From Oribacterium sp. P6A1 (GTDB taxonomy: Bacteria > Bacillota > Clostridia > Lachnospirales > Lachnospiraceae), in assembly GCF_000702885.1 (NCBI RefSeq), contig NZ_JNKO01000010.1, positions 1 to 64,000 on the forward strand: DNA of 64,000 nucleotides. The letters run 5' to 3'. The notes beneath the pieces were generated by a model that saw nothing but the letters and a program-made list of their open reading frames with translations, was not told the origin of the DNA and made no database searches. Each line of letters opens with the position of its first letter. The first letter of the stretch is position 1. Shown here piece after piece: positions 1 to 7,048 of the stretch. A program made the translations under genes and the position numbers.

Positions 1-2
1 CA

Positions 3-275
3 ATCGTATTTACAAGATACATGTACCTTTCTGTATATCAGAGAAAAGATCAGGATGAACGTACTATAGGTGAAATCTTCTATGTACTTCTTAGTGAAAT
101 GGAGGACGTTACATTCCAGCATTCGCTCTTTATACTAATTGAGGCAATGACTTTAAGCATAAAAAATATACTTCACATCACAGATGAGCAGGTTGAGAAA
201 ATCTATAAGGATTTCTTCTTTAGGTTACCTGAATATATGCAGGATGCTCTAACGAGCAGCTATAAAGTGGCGTAA
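3..275 (+). CDS. C-terminal part of an unidentified protein, cut by the window edge
   Basis: The reading frame is open back to the first bases of the window, so about 90 C-terminal residues of a longer protein are visible; the internal Met at position 21 need not be the start. The fragment is predicted helical and charged, has no cysteine, and ends DALTSSYKVA. I do not recognise the family. A tail of a transposase or of a small helical regulator are both possible, given the decayed genes and insertion element that follow. A short CCCAC/GTGGG hairpin (317-333) lies after the stop. Confidence 0.45.
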   Translation: MVFTRYMYLSVYQRKDQDERTIGEIFYVLLSEMEDVTFQHSLFILIEAMTLSIKNILHITDEQVEKIYKDFFFRLPEYMQDALTSSYKVA

Positions 276-337
276 GATTATTTTTATCTAGAATATAGAG
301 TTTTCAAGGTTCAAAGCCCACTTTTAATGTGGGAAGT

Positions 338-476
338 TTAAGTAAATAAGTCATAATTTGATCCCTTTGATATATGACTATTTATTTCATGATTATGGTG
401 GATGGGAGAGCCGCATTCTGGGCAATATTTGACATTTGGTTCATGTATTCCAGCCCCCACAATTTTGACACTTCAT
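338..476 (-). pseudogene. Frameshifted small zinc-ribbon protein gene
   Basis: Reading the minus strand from an ATG at 476-474, preceded by AGGAAG about nine bases upstream, gives MKCQNCG, then a frame break at a run of five G (454-458 on the plus strand is CCCCC). Removing one G restores AGIHEPNVKYCPECGSPI, so CxxC and CPxC knuckles are correctly spaced for a zinc ribbon, followed by a short hydrophilic tail and TAA at 338-340. The intact product would be about 45 residues. The break sits in a homopolymer, so a sequencing error or a phase-variable tract are alternatives to true loss. A CCCAC/GTGGG stem (317-333) follows the stop on this strand. Confidence 0.6.
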
Positions 477-683
477 ATAATCTTACTTCCTATTGTATAA
501 TTCTTATTTTTATATACTTACTTATAGTACTTACACTCGATAAAGTTGAAAACTATACTACTCCACATCTAAGATACTATTCGGCGCTATCCCTAGAAAA
601 ATAACATGTTCTTTCCGACCATTGCAGAACTTACTTCATGTGATACAGTATCCAGAATCCAAACTAATCTCTGATTCATAACT

Positions 684-714
684 AAAAAAGTAGCCGGTAC
701 GATAACCGACTACT
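684..714 (-). terminator. Minus-strand hairpin with T-run; left end of a possible 230-bp element
   Basis: AGTAGCCGGT (689-698) pairs with ACCGACTACT (705-714). On the minus strand the stem is followed by six T (A684-A689), the form of an intrinsic terminator. It is nearly the same hairpin as the one at 886-913, facing the other way. Confidence 0.5.
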
Positions 715-765
715 CATTAAATCATTCTTTATAAAACTTCTTTCGACTTCTTCTTGTCAATAAAT

Positions 766-873
766 ATGAGCATTACATTCAAAGAAGCCTTAACTCATCC
801 TCAGATGATGGAATTACTTGAAAATGCACTGGCGGGCATCGGAGTCATTAACCAGAAGGGCTCTCCAACTTAA
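766..873 (+). CDS. Hypothetical 35-residue small ORF
   Basis: ATG at 766 to TAA at 871-873 encodes 35 residues, beginning MSITFKEALTHPQMMELL and ending in a Gly/Ile-rich stretch with INQKGSPT. It looks protein-like (amphipathic helix, balanced composition) and is followed 13 bases later by a good plus-strand terminator. No convincing Shine-Dalgarno sequence precedes the ATG, so it may be the tail of a decayed gene rather than a translated peptide. I do not recognise the family. Confidence 0.35.
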   Translation: MSITFKEALTHPQMMELLENALAGIGVINQKGSPT

Positions 874-885
874 ATATATCTGATA

Positions 886-913
886 AAGTAGCCGGGAACC
901 GACTACTTTTTTT
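886..913 (+). terminator. Intrinsic terminator after the 35-residue ORF
   Basis: AGTAGCCGG (887-895) pairs with CCGACTACT (899-907) around a three-base loop, followed by seven T (907-913). It also overlaps the stop codon of the minus-strand gene ending at 903. Confidence 0.75.
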
Positions 914-1142
914 CATCAGATTCTAAGCTTTCATTTTTCTTCTGCTTGTGGTAAGCAAAACACTTTTGTATAAATCTATTTGAAAAAAGGATCACACAAA
1001 GTATATGCAAGACAAAACTAAATAATGACTCATCATATTCTTTTTTTAAAATAGCCTGAACGAAAACACCACCCCATACTATGACACATAAGCCATATTC
1101 TATCAGAGTTCTTATAGTTACTTTCTCTTCTTTCACAATCAA
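903..1142 (-). CDS. Small two-helix membrane protein, hypothetical
   Basis: 79 residues from a TTG start preceded by AAGGAG at seven bases; an in-frame GTG two codons later is a weaker alternative. Two hydrophobic segments, roughly residues 13-33 and 41-57, are joined by a short charged loop (KKEYDE), and the C terminus is highly charged (KQKKNESLESDEKK). This predicts a small helical-hairpin inner-membrane protein. No family was recognised. The stop codon lies inside the bidirectional-looking hairpin at 886-913. Confidence 0.55.
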   Translation of the reverse strand: MIVKEEKVTIRTLIEYGLCVIVWGGVFVQAILKKEYDESLFSFVLHILCVILFSNRFIQKCFAYHKQKKNESLESDEKK

Positions 1143-1489
1143 TACCTCACTCCTTAAATCCTTCTTTAACGAGTATACAGCTTTGGATAATTACGGGTAC
1201 ATAGCAGTGTCCTTACAAAATATGAAGATATATGGATAACTGTAAGAAGATATTCAGCACTATATATTTTCACAACACAATGTTTTCTCATACAATCCGA
1301 CCTAATCCCTTATTTTTCATCGCATATTCCTATGATTTAACAGAGCGTGACTTTTTTATAAAAATATAATAATTGACCCTATAGACAAATAGCTTCTCAG
1401 TAGTAAGATAGCGATTGCTGTGATGAATTAAGGCAATTTGTTTATTAACTGATCTGATGTATCTGGTCATTTCAATGGAGGAAACCGTA
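1143..1489. other. Gene-free stretch
   Basis: About 350 AT-rich bases between the small membrane protein gene (divergent) and the small ORF ahead of the EAL gene. It must hold both promoters, but I could not pick a convincing hexamer pair. No repeat, RNA gene or longer ORF was seen. Confidence 0.4.
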
Positions 1490-1702
1490 ATGTTCAAAAT
1501 CACAAAGGACATGCTTGATGATCACATTACTGAAACTACTATCATTTATAGCTCAGAAAACACTTACAGAGATTTTTTAAAAACTTCCTGGAACAAATAC
1601 GCTTCTTCAAATATTCCTGATTTTGACAAGCTTGGAAACAGCCATCTTTCAGCTATGGTTAGTTATTTTGTGGCAAAAAAGCGCAATACTATAGTCGCAT
1701 AA
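1490..1702 (+). CDS. Hypothetical 70-residue protein upstream of an EAL gene
   Basis: The start at 1490 is chosen because GGAGG sits seven to eight bases before this ATG, whereas the frame extended upstream has no ribosome site. The product starts MFKITKDMLDD and is a small acidic-to-neutral soluble protein with no signal peptide or membrane segment. It ends 14 bases before the EAL-domain gene, so the two are probably cotranscribed and it may be a partner or regulator of that enzyme. The family was not recognised. Confidence 0.6.
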   Translation: MFKITKDMLDDHITETTIIYSSENTYRDFLKTSWNKYASSNIPDFDKLGNSHLSAMVSYFVAKKRNTIVA

Positions 1703-1716
1703 CATATGAGGTAAAT

Positions 1717-2421
1717 ATGATTCGGTTCGACGATATTCCATTTTCTCCAAAGATGTCCCAAGCTCTGTCGAAGCTTAAGATTAATTATGTATTTCAGTCT
1801 ATCTTCTACCCTGACGGAAAGACTATCTATGCCAGAGAAGCTCTTATGAGACCTCTCAATATGACCGTCACTGAGCTAATAACCGAATATACTCGTAGAA
1901 ATGAACTCTATACCCTAGAAGTTGCCACCCTGTTCGTAGCTATGAAAGAATATAGGGCTCGTGGCTACTCCGAGTTACCATCTCTAAATTCATTTCCTTG
2001 CGAGACGTTTGCTGATGAGGAAATTCAAGCTTTTGGTTCTTATTTTGCCGAAAACCTTCCTCACTTTATCGTTGAGACTTTGGAATATCCTGAATTTGAC
2101 CCTGTAATCTCCGCTCTGAAAAGGAAACATATATCTATTTGCGATAATCTCCTAGCTCTGGATGATTTTGGCACCGGTTTAAACACGGCAGAGATTGCTG
2201 AATTCATGAAACCGGACATAATTAAGCTTGACCGCTCTCTTCTTATGAGAATCGATTCTGATAAGAAGAAACAGGCTAACTGTGCTCAAATAATCACTGA
2301 TGCTCACAAACATGGCGTGAAGATTATTGCTGAAGGCATCGAAACTAAGGCTGAGTTTGAGTGCATGAAGCAACTTGGTTCTGATTTCTTCCAGGGATAT
2401 TATCTGGGGATGCCAATTTGA
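1717..2421 (+). CDS. EAL-domain cyclic-di-GMP phosphodiesterase
   Basis: A 234-residue stand-alone EAL domain, the family that hydrolyses cyclic di-GMP to linear pGpG. The signature residues appear in order: REALMRP (the EAL motif, near residue 42), LNSFP (Asn metal ligand), ETLEYPE, LALDDFGTGLN (loop 6), IIKLD (Lys), IAEGIET (Glu) and FFQGYYLG. All catalytic positions appear present, so it is predicted active. There is no GGDEF, PAS or membrane segment, and the domain is slightly short, ending just after the QGY motif. It probably forms an operon with the 70-residue ORF upstream, and a strong terminator follows. No sensor domain is fused, so its activity may be set by expression or by a partner. 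Confidence 0.88.
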   Translation: MIRFDDIPFSPKMSQALSKLKINYVFQSIFYPDGKTIYAREALMRPLNMTVTELITEYTRRNELYTLEVATLFVAMKEYRARGYSELPSLNSFPCETFADEEIQAFGSYFAENLPHFIVETLEYPEFDPVISALKRKHISICDNLLALDDFGTGLNTAEIAEFMKPDIIKLDRSLLMRIDSDKKKQANCAQIITDAHKHGVKIIAEGIETKAEFECMKQLGSDFFQGYYLGMPI

Positions 2422-2453
2422 CTAATAGGTTTTATTTATATATAACGACTTAA

Positions 2454-2513
2454 GACTGCGGTCCTACACCGCGAGAACCTTCGTTCTCAATGCGGGCGAC
2501 TGCGGTCTTTTTT
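2454..2513 (+). terminator. Long intrinsic terminator after the EAL gene
   Basis: Two direct copies of GACTGCGGTC (2454-2463, 2498-2507) can pair with each other using two G-U wobbles. Inside them CCGC/GCGG and GAGAAC/GTTCTC extend the stem, capped by CTTC, and six T follow (2508-2513). Confidence 0.85.
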
Positions 2514-2665
2514 GCATTCAAAAAAAGCTCCGCCGGGTGTGCTTAAGAAAACACTTTGACAGAGCTGATTCATTGATAATAATCTCCAGGGAATTAATTA
2601 AGTTTTATTTTGGTTCATTATCTCGGCTGATTCTAGTCTTACACCCGTTATATAATATACGTAAT

Positions 2666-2729
2666 AAGTACCGTGTACCATTTCAAAATTATTACGTACG
2701 TAACTATTTTGAAATGATACACGATACTT
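2666..2729. repeat. Large imperfect inverted repeat
   Basis: A 24-base arm (2666-2689, starting AAGTACCGTGTACC) and its inverted partner (2706-2729) match at 22 of 24 positions around a 16-base loop containing the palindrome TTACGTACGTAA. No T-run follows on either strand, so it does not look like a terminator. It lies in a non-coding gap of about 420 bases. Confidence 0.8.
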
Positions 2730-2766
2730 GATTCAATACGCCGTCCCCAGTCGGGCTACATATGGC

Positions 2767-2827
2767 GTGTGATGAAGTCTATCCTCTACTTATGTAAAAG
2801 CATAAGTGAAGGAAGACTTCATCACAC
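2767..2827. repeat. Second large stem-loop
   Basis: GTGTGATGAAGTCT (2767-2780) is perfectly inverted at 2814-2827. The inside continues the stem: TCCTCTACTTATG against CATAAGTGAAGGA, leaving a six-base loop, about 27 bp in all. Only a weak T-rich tract follows on the plus strand. It may stabilise or terminate transcripts from either side (the VOC gene ends at 2848), or be a remnant of a small mobile element. Confidence 0.8.
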
Positions 2828-2847
2828 TTATATCATATTGTTATAAA

Positions 2848-3234
2848 TTAATTATGGTTTCTTATGTGCTCGGCAATACTGATGGAGAAACCAGACGGTG
2901 AAACCATCATCGTAGACTTTGATGAACCAGTATTCGTAATCTTCCCACCCTGTGCGTTCGTGAAGCCTTTTTCCACAAGCATCTTATACGCCTCATCAAA
3001 GTCGCGGACGTTCATGCGAATAGTTGTGATGTCTTGCTCAACGGGAGCATTTGTTACATCAACGTGAAAGACCTTGCCGTCCTCGCCGGTATAACGCATA
3101 CGTACACTGGTAATATTATTGTTGTTGATTCCTGTTTTCATGTGGCGACGTTCAAAGCCCATCTCCTCAAAAAGCCTGACGACGTTCTCTGCATCCTTGG
3201 TAACGATAAGTGGATTAAAACTTGTGATAGTCAT
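2848..3234 (-). CDS. VOC (glyoxalase/dioxygenase-like) family protein
   Basis: 128 residues with the paired beta-alpha-beta-beta-beta modules of the vicinal-oxygen-chelate fold: the N-terminal half begins TSFNPLIVTKDAENVVRLFEEMGFE, and the second half has RMNVRDFDEAYKMLVEKGF and ends SPSGFSISIAEH. AAGGAG precedes the ATG by about seven bases. Such short VOC proteins may be metal-dependent isomerases or lyases, or binding or resistance proteins. The sequence does not say which. It stands alone, with the stem-loop at 2767-2827 beyond its stop. Confidence 0.75.
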   Translation of the reverse strand: MTITSFNPLIVTKDAENVVRLFEEMGFERRHMKTGINNNNITSVRMRYTGEDGKVFHVDVTNAPVEQDITTIRMNVRDFDEAYKMLVEKGFTNAQGGKITNTGSSKSTMMVSPSGFSISIAEHIRNHN

Positions 3235-3309
3235 AATGTAGCACTCCTTCCTAAATTAAATGATTTTATTTACTTCTTACTTATTACTTATGATAAAGAT
3301 TCAAACTAT

Positions 3310-3480
3310 TTAAATTGTTCTAATGTCATATAAACCATCTATACCTATCCATTTTCCGTCTTTCTCCGGAGTGACACGTCCTAACAGGTGTCTGTCCGCA
3401 ATCAGGAGGTCCTGAATGTCTACCTTCTGCAGATCCGCTACAGTTTTTTTCCTGATGTTCAGTTGACTCCGACTGATTAC
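3310..3480 (-). pseudogene. ORF remnant downstream of the SGNH hydrolase gene
   Basis: A coding-looking frame with no good start runs on the minus strand right after the hydrolase stop codon. It includes KTVADLQKVDIQDLLIADRH, then LLGRVTPEKDGKWIGIDG, ending YDIRTI and TAA (3310-3312). It has no ATG, GTG or TTG start and no ribosome site, so it is probably the tail of a gene whose front was lost. I could not name the family with confidence. Confidence 0.4.
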
Positions 3481-4403
3481 TTATCATCATTAAGGTGTGC
3501 TTCAGCATACTCTGAAAAGGCGTCCTGCCAGATCTTGTAAGCTGCTGTTGTCTGGTGAATACCCTTGTCGCTGCAATATTGTTTTGCAAGATTTCCCTCA
3601 CTGTCATAGAGCCTTGACGCTATATCTATATAGCCCCAGCCGTTTTCTGCTGCCAATGCTGCCATCTGTGCATTGAATGCACGGATAGTGTCATTGTTAA
3701 ATTCCTCTTTAGCACTTTTATATATAGGTGTTGTACTTACAATAGTGATCTTTATGCCGGGTATCTCCTGCTGTATCTTTGCAATATACTGAAGATACTT
3801 TCCAACTGTGTTGTCTGCACCAGCCCAAAGGTCATTAAGACCAAAGAAAGTATAAATGTGTTTTGCTCCCATAAGCTTCAGAGAATCCCAGGCATACATC
3901 TGCTGTCCCTGATATATGGGATGCTTGGATTTACCGGAAATGTTCATGAAAGCATTATGAACCGAATAACTGACACGGGTTAAAAATTTGAGATTCTGAA
4001 ACACAGGAAATGTGCCATTATTTGCAGCATAATTTGCAAAGCCCTGAGCTACCGAATCACCTATAACAACAGAATCCCTGAAAAATTCGCTGATCTTTTG
4101 TGCGTGTAATGCCTCTTCTTGAAGTCGGTTCTGTTCTTCAAGCCATGCTCTGTTCTGCTGTTCCCGAAGAATTTCTTCCTCTGTCCATGTTCCCGCTGTT
4201 GTTTCTTCAACTGAGCCTGTCGGAGTGTTATCTGCCTGTGTCACACCGGGTGTATATAAGCCAGTGCTTCCCGTTTCGGGAACAGTCGGTAATGCTTCAG
4301 ATGTGTATTCAGAACCCCCCTGCGTATCTGCATATAAACTAAATACAGGTATTACTGATAATGTTGTAATCAGCAAGGTCGCGGCAATAGTTCTTTTTTT
4401 CAT
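3477..4403 (-). CDS. Secreted SGNH/GDSL-like hydrolase
   Basis: 308 residues with a signal peptide (MKKRTIAATLLITTLSVIP, cleavage probably after YADT or nearby). A Thr/Glu/Pro-rich linker and a short coiled-coil-like stretch (EEILREQQNRAWLEEQ) follow, then an SGNH hydrolase domain from about residue 110. Catalytic blocks are visible: VVIGDSVAQGF (nucleophile Ser), a Gly region, FFGLNDLW (Asn) and DKGIHQTTAAY (Asp and His three apart). The family cleaves esters, for example acetyl groups on cell-wall glycans or polysaccharides. Export and the linker suggest an extracellular or cell-wall substrate. It is monocistronic as far as can be seen. Confidence 0.8.
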   Translation of the reverse strand: MKKRTIAATLLITTLSVIPVFSLYADTQGGSEYTSEALPTVPETGSTGLYTPGVTQADNTPTGSVEETTAGTWTEEEILREQQNRAWLEEQNRLQEEALHAQKISEFFRDSVVIGDSVAQGFANYAANNGTFPVFQNLKFLTRVSYSVHNAFMNISGKSKHPIYQGQQMYAWDSLKLMGAKHIYTFFGLNDLWAGADNTVGKYLQYIAKIQQEIPGIKITIVSTTPIYKSAKEEFNNDTIRAFNAQMAALAAENGWGYIDIASRLYDSEGNLAKQYCSDKGIHQTTAAYKIWQDAFSEYAEAHLNDDK

Positions 4404-4571
4404 AATATTTTCCCTTTCCGTATAGAGGTGTAATGTTTTTTCGCCTCTTTTTCAACTGTAAAATACTGTGATCGGATAATGACCATATCGGTTACAAAAG
4501 ACATTTTATTACTTCTCAATATAAATTATAATAATCAAAGACAGACTTTATTCATATCGAGGAGGTGACTC

Positions 4572-4622
4572 ATGGACAACAACTATAATATGTCGAGCAA
4601 CAAGGCATTATTAATAATCTGA
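4572..4622 (+). CDS. 16-codon micro-ORF with a strong ribosome site
   Basis: AGGAGGTG lies about five bases before an ATG at 4572; the frame stops at TGA 4620-4622 after MDNNYNMSSNKALLII. The ribosome site is among the best in the window, yet the frame is tiny, so this is either a real micro-peptide or the surviving 5' end of a deleted gene. It lies divergent to the hydrolase gene. Confidence 0.35.
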   Translation: MDNNYNMSSNKALLII

Positions 4623-4689
4623 TGATAACCATATTGATCAATGACTATTCTCAGTGGAATTGCTATGGGTTCCTGCTGTATTTTTTTAC

Positions 4690-4741
4690 AAAAAAAGTCG
4701 AGGTATTATGCAGTTACTTCTGAAAACTGATAATACCTCGA
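4690..4741 (-). terminator. Minus-strand intrinsic terminator
   Basis: TCGAGGTATTAT (4698-4709) is perfectly inverted at 4730-4741, with an inner CAGT/ACTG stem. On the minus strand it is followed by seven T (A4690-A4696). It sits 3' of the gene remnant at 4770-4941. Confidence 0.85.
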
Positions 4742-4769
4742 ATATAAGCATTTACCTTTTTGATTTTCA

Positions 4770-4941
4770 TCAACGGGAATCTCTAAGCCATTTTTTTCGT
4801 GCTTCATGATAATCTTCTATTTTTCGCCATAATGCAGGCTGTTTATATAATAGGTTAATCTTCTCCCACCAGATGAACCGTCATATATTTATGGCCTACC
4901 GCGGGAAGAAACTTTTCTATAACATCAAAAAAGCTACTTTA
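4770..4941 (-). pseudogene. 3' remnant of a gene cut off by the insertion element
   Basis: On the minus strand one frame reads DVIEKFLPAVGHKYMTVHL and, after a one-base shift, another continues WWEKINLLYKQPALWR then KIEDYHEARKKWLRDSR and a stop at 4770-4772. The wording is protein-like and the proper terminator at 4690-4741 follows, so this is the tail of a once-functional gene. Its 5' part is missing: the left end of the IS200/IS605 element begins within about 15 bases, and no continuation is found to the right of the element. The family was not recognised. Confidence 0.5.
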
Positions 4942-5083
4942 CACCCTAAATGAGCGAGAAAGCCCACGGTTTTAACCGTGGGATGAGAGCATATTAAACC
5001 AAAGATGATATTTTCAGCCAAAATACTGAAGATATCATCATTTTTATTTGACTCATGTGTATATTAAATGCTATATTATACAC

Positions 5084-5485
5084 ATGAAGAATGAGTATAA
5101 ACATACAAGAACTACTGTATCATTGATAAACTATCATCTTGTGTTCTGCCCAAGATACCGTAGGAAGATTTTTAATATTCCCGGTGTCGAAGATCGATTC
5201 AAAGAACTGACTTCCATTGAATGCCAGACGCACAATATAGATATACTTGCCATGGAATGTCATATAGACCACGTCCACATGTTTGTGAGTGTATATCCTC
5301 AACAAAGTATCCCTGATATTGTAAAACAAATCAAAGGCGCTACATCACATAAGCTGCGTGAAGAATTCTCGCAGCTAAGAAATATGCCGTCTTTATGGAC
5401 ACGTTCATATTTTGTCAGCACAGCAGGTAATGTCAGCTCTGAAACTATAGAATGGTATATCAATACACAAAAAACGAGGGATTAG
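5084..5485 (+). CDS. tnpA: IS200/IS605 Y1 transposase TnpA
   Basis: 133 residues from the ATG at 5084, which gives the normal family start (MKNEYKHTRTTVSLINYHLV); the frame extended to 5048 adds residues not typical of the family. The HUH motif is H63-V64-H65 (in HIDHVHMF) and the catalytic tyrosine is Y125 in IEWYINTQ. As a dimer it cuts and joins single-stranded ends by recognising the hairpins at 4963-4982 and 7237-7256. Its stop TAG is immediately followed by the tnpB ATG (TAGATG), so the two are translationally coupled. Confidence 0.92.
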   Translation: MKNEYKHTRTTVSLINYHLVFCPRYRRKIFNIPGVEDRFKELTSIECQTHNIDILAMECHIDHVHMFVSVYPQQSIPDIVKQIKGATSHKLREEFSQLRNMPSLWTRSYFVSTAGNVSSETIEWYINTQKTRD

Positions 5486-7048
5486 ATGCACGTACTTAGA
5501 CTGAGTCTTGCGACAACCGAATATGATGAACAGGTACTTGCAGACCGCTATTTTATGATATCCCATATCCATAACGTCGTAGTCAAGCATGCAAAGGAAC
5601 TGCTCAGACAGCTTGACTACAACAGGGAGTATCAGGCCTCAAAGGATGAATATACGACACTTCTCAAGGAAAAGAAGGCTGCTGATAGCAGCCACTCCAG
5701 ATTCCCAAAAGAGAAATCTAATCGGATGAAGGAGCTTTCTGGTGTCATGTACAGCATTCGGCAGGAAATCGGGTTTTGCAAGGCAAGTCTTGAGTCCTAC
5801 ATCAAGATCTGTGGCAGGAAGTACAAAAAGCATATCTCTTCACAGCAGGTGCAGAAGGAAGCTGATCGTGTATGGGCCGGTGTGGAGAAGGTATTGTTCG
5901 GTAACGGAGAAGAGCTTCATTTCAAGAAATACCGGGACTTTGATACCATCTGTGGCAAGTCTGCGACTAACGGGATCAAGTTCGACAAGGAATCGTTCAG
6001 TATCGAGTGGAACGGACTACATATAAGGTGCAGGCTCCCTCGTAAACACAAGGATGTTGAAGCAGGAATGCCATACATCATGGAATCTATCGATCATAAG
6101 GTTTCCTACTGTGAGATAAAAAGACGAATGTTTCCCAATGGCTGGCACTACTATCTGAACGTATATCTTGAAGGGGATGCTCCGAGAAAACTAAAGACAG
6201 TTGGCGATGCAGATAATCGGACAGGGCTTGACCTCGGAACATCGACAGCCGCTACAGTATCGGACAACATGGCGACATTGGAAGAGCTTGCTCCGAAATG
6301 TTATGAGTTCAACAGGAAGATACGTAACGTGTCAAGACGCATGGATCGGTCAAAACGTGCTTATAACCCCAATAAATACAAGCCTGACGGTACCATCGAC
6401 AGAACGAATAAGGATAAGTGGGTGTTCTCAAAGACCTATCTCAAATCTCGTGACAAGCTCAAATCATTGTACCGGCAAAAATCCGAATATATTGACCAGT
6501 CACACAGACAGTACATCAACAGACTGATAACTGACTCGGTAAACTTCATCACGGAAAATATGAACTTTAGTGCCCTTCAAAAGCGTTCGAAGAAGAAGAC
6601 CGAGCGTTCGGACAAGGTCTCTGTTGTGGCAAAGAAGGACGGTACTGAACAATCCATCCGTAAGTTCAAAAGGAAGAAACGTTATGGTTCATCCATGAAC
6701 AACCGCTCACCATCAAGATTCCTTATACTGCTGGAACAAAAGGTAAAGTTATATGGTGGTGCATTGTATAAGGTGGACACATGGAACTTCAGAGCGAGCC
6801 AGTACGACCACACAACGGACACAAACACCAAAGTCAATATTAGCGACAGGTTTAAATCGATAGACGGACATGAGGTACAGAGGGACTTATATAGCGGGTT
6901 CCTGTTAAAGAACAGCAATGGAAATCTGAATCACACTGACAGAGAGAAATGTATATATGAATTCGACAGCTTCATTAAGTTGCACGATGAGTTGATAAGT
7001 AATAAGAAGGCTGATGGTAAGAGCATGAAGGCGTGCTTCGGTTTTTGA
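5486..7048 (+). CDS. tnpB: TnpB RNA-guided nuclease, lacking the usual zinc finger
   Basis: 520 residues, longer than the roughly 400 of classical TnpB. The RuvC-like catalytic residues can be placed: D249 in TGLDLGTS, E357 in FITENMNF and D467 in VQRDLYSGFL. The region between E357 and D467, where canonical TnpB has a CxxC...CxxC zinc finger after a TSQ motif, instead reads FRASQYDHTTDTNTKV with no cysteine. The protein therefore belongs to a derived TnpB branch. TnpB proteins cut DNA guided by an RNA from the element's right end and help the element persist. The basic segment KRSKKKTERSDK and KFKRKKRYG may contact RNA. Confidence 0.85.
   Translation: MHVLRLSLATTEYDEQVLADRYFMISHIHNVVVKHAKELLRQLDYNREYQASKDEYTTLLKEKKAADSSHSRFPKEKSNRMKELSGVMYSIRQEIGFCKASLESYIKICGRKYKKHISSQQVQKEADRVWAGVEKVLFGNGEELHFKKYRDFDTICGKSATNGIKFDKESFSIEWNGLHIRCRLPRKHKDVEAGMPYIMESIDHKVSYCEIKRRMFPNGWHYYLNVYLEGDAPRKLKTVGDADNRTGLDLGTSTAATVSDNMATLEELAPKCYEFNRKIRNVSRRMDRSKRAYNPNKYKPDGTIDRTNKDKWVFSKTYLKSRDKLKSLYRQKSEYIDQSHRQYINRLITDSVNFITENMNFSALQKRSKKKTERSDKVSVVAKKDGTEQSIRKFKRKKRYGSSMNNRSPSRFLILLEQKVKLYGGALYKVDTWNFRASQYDHTTDTNTKVNISDRFKSIDGHEVQRDLYSGFLLKNSNGNLNHTDREKCIYEFDSFIKLHDELISNKKADGKSMKACFGF

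Noticed and set aside
374-604. A 76-codon plus-strand ORF with hydrophobic stretches
   Set aside because: It overlaps the zinc-ribbon remnant on the other strand, has no ribosome site and reads like translated AT-rich spacer.
3326-3607. A 93-codon minus-strand ORF at the end of the SGNH hydrolase gene
   Set aside because: Out of frame with the hydrolase and with a less protein-like sequence than the frame reported at 3310-3480.
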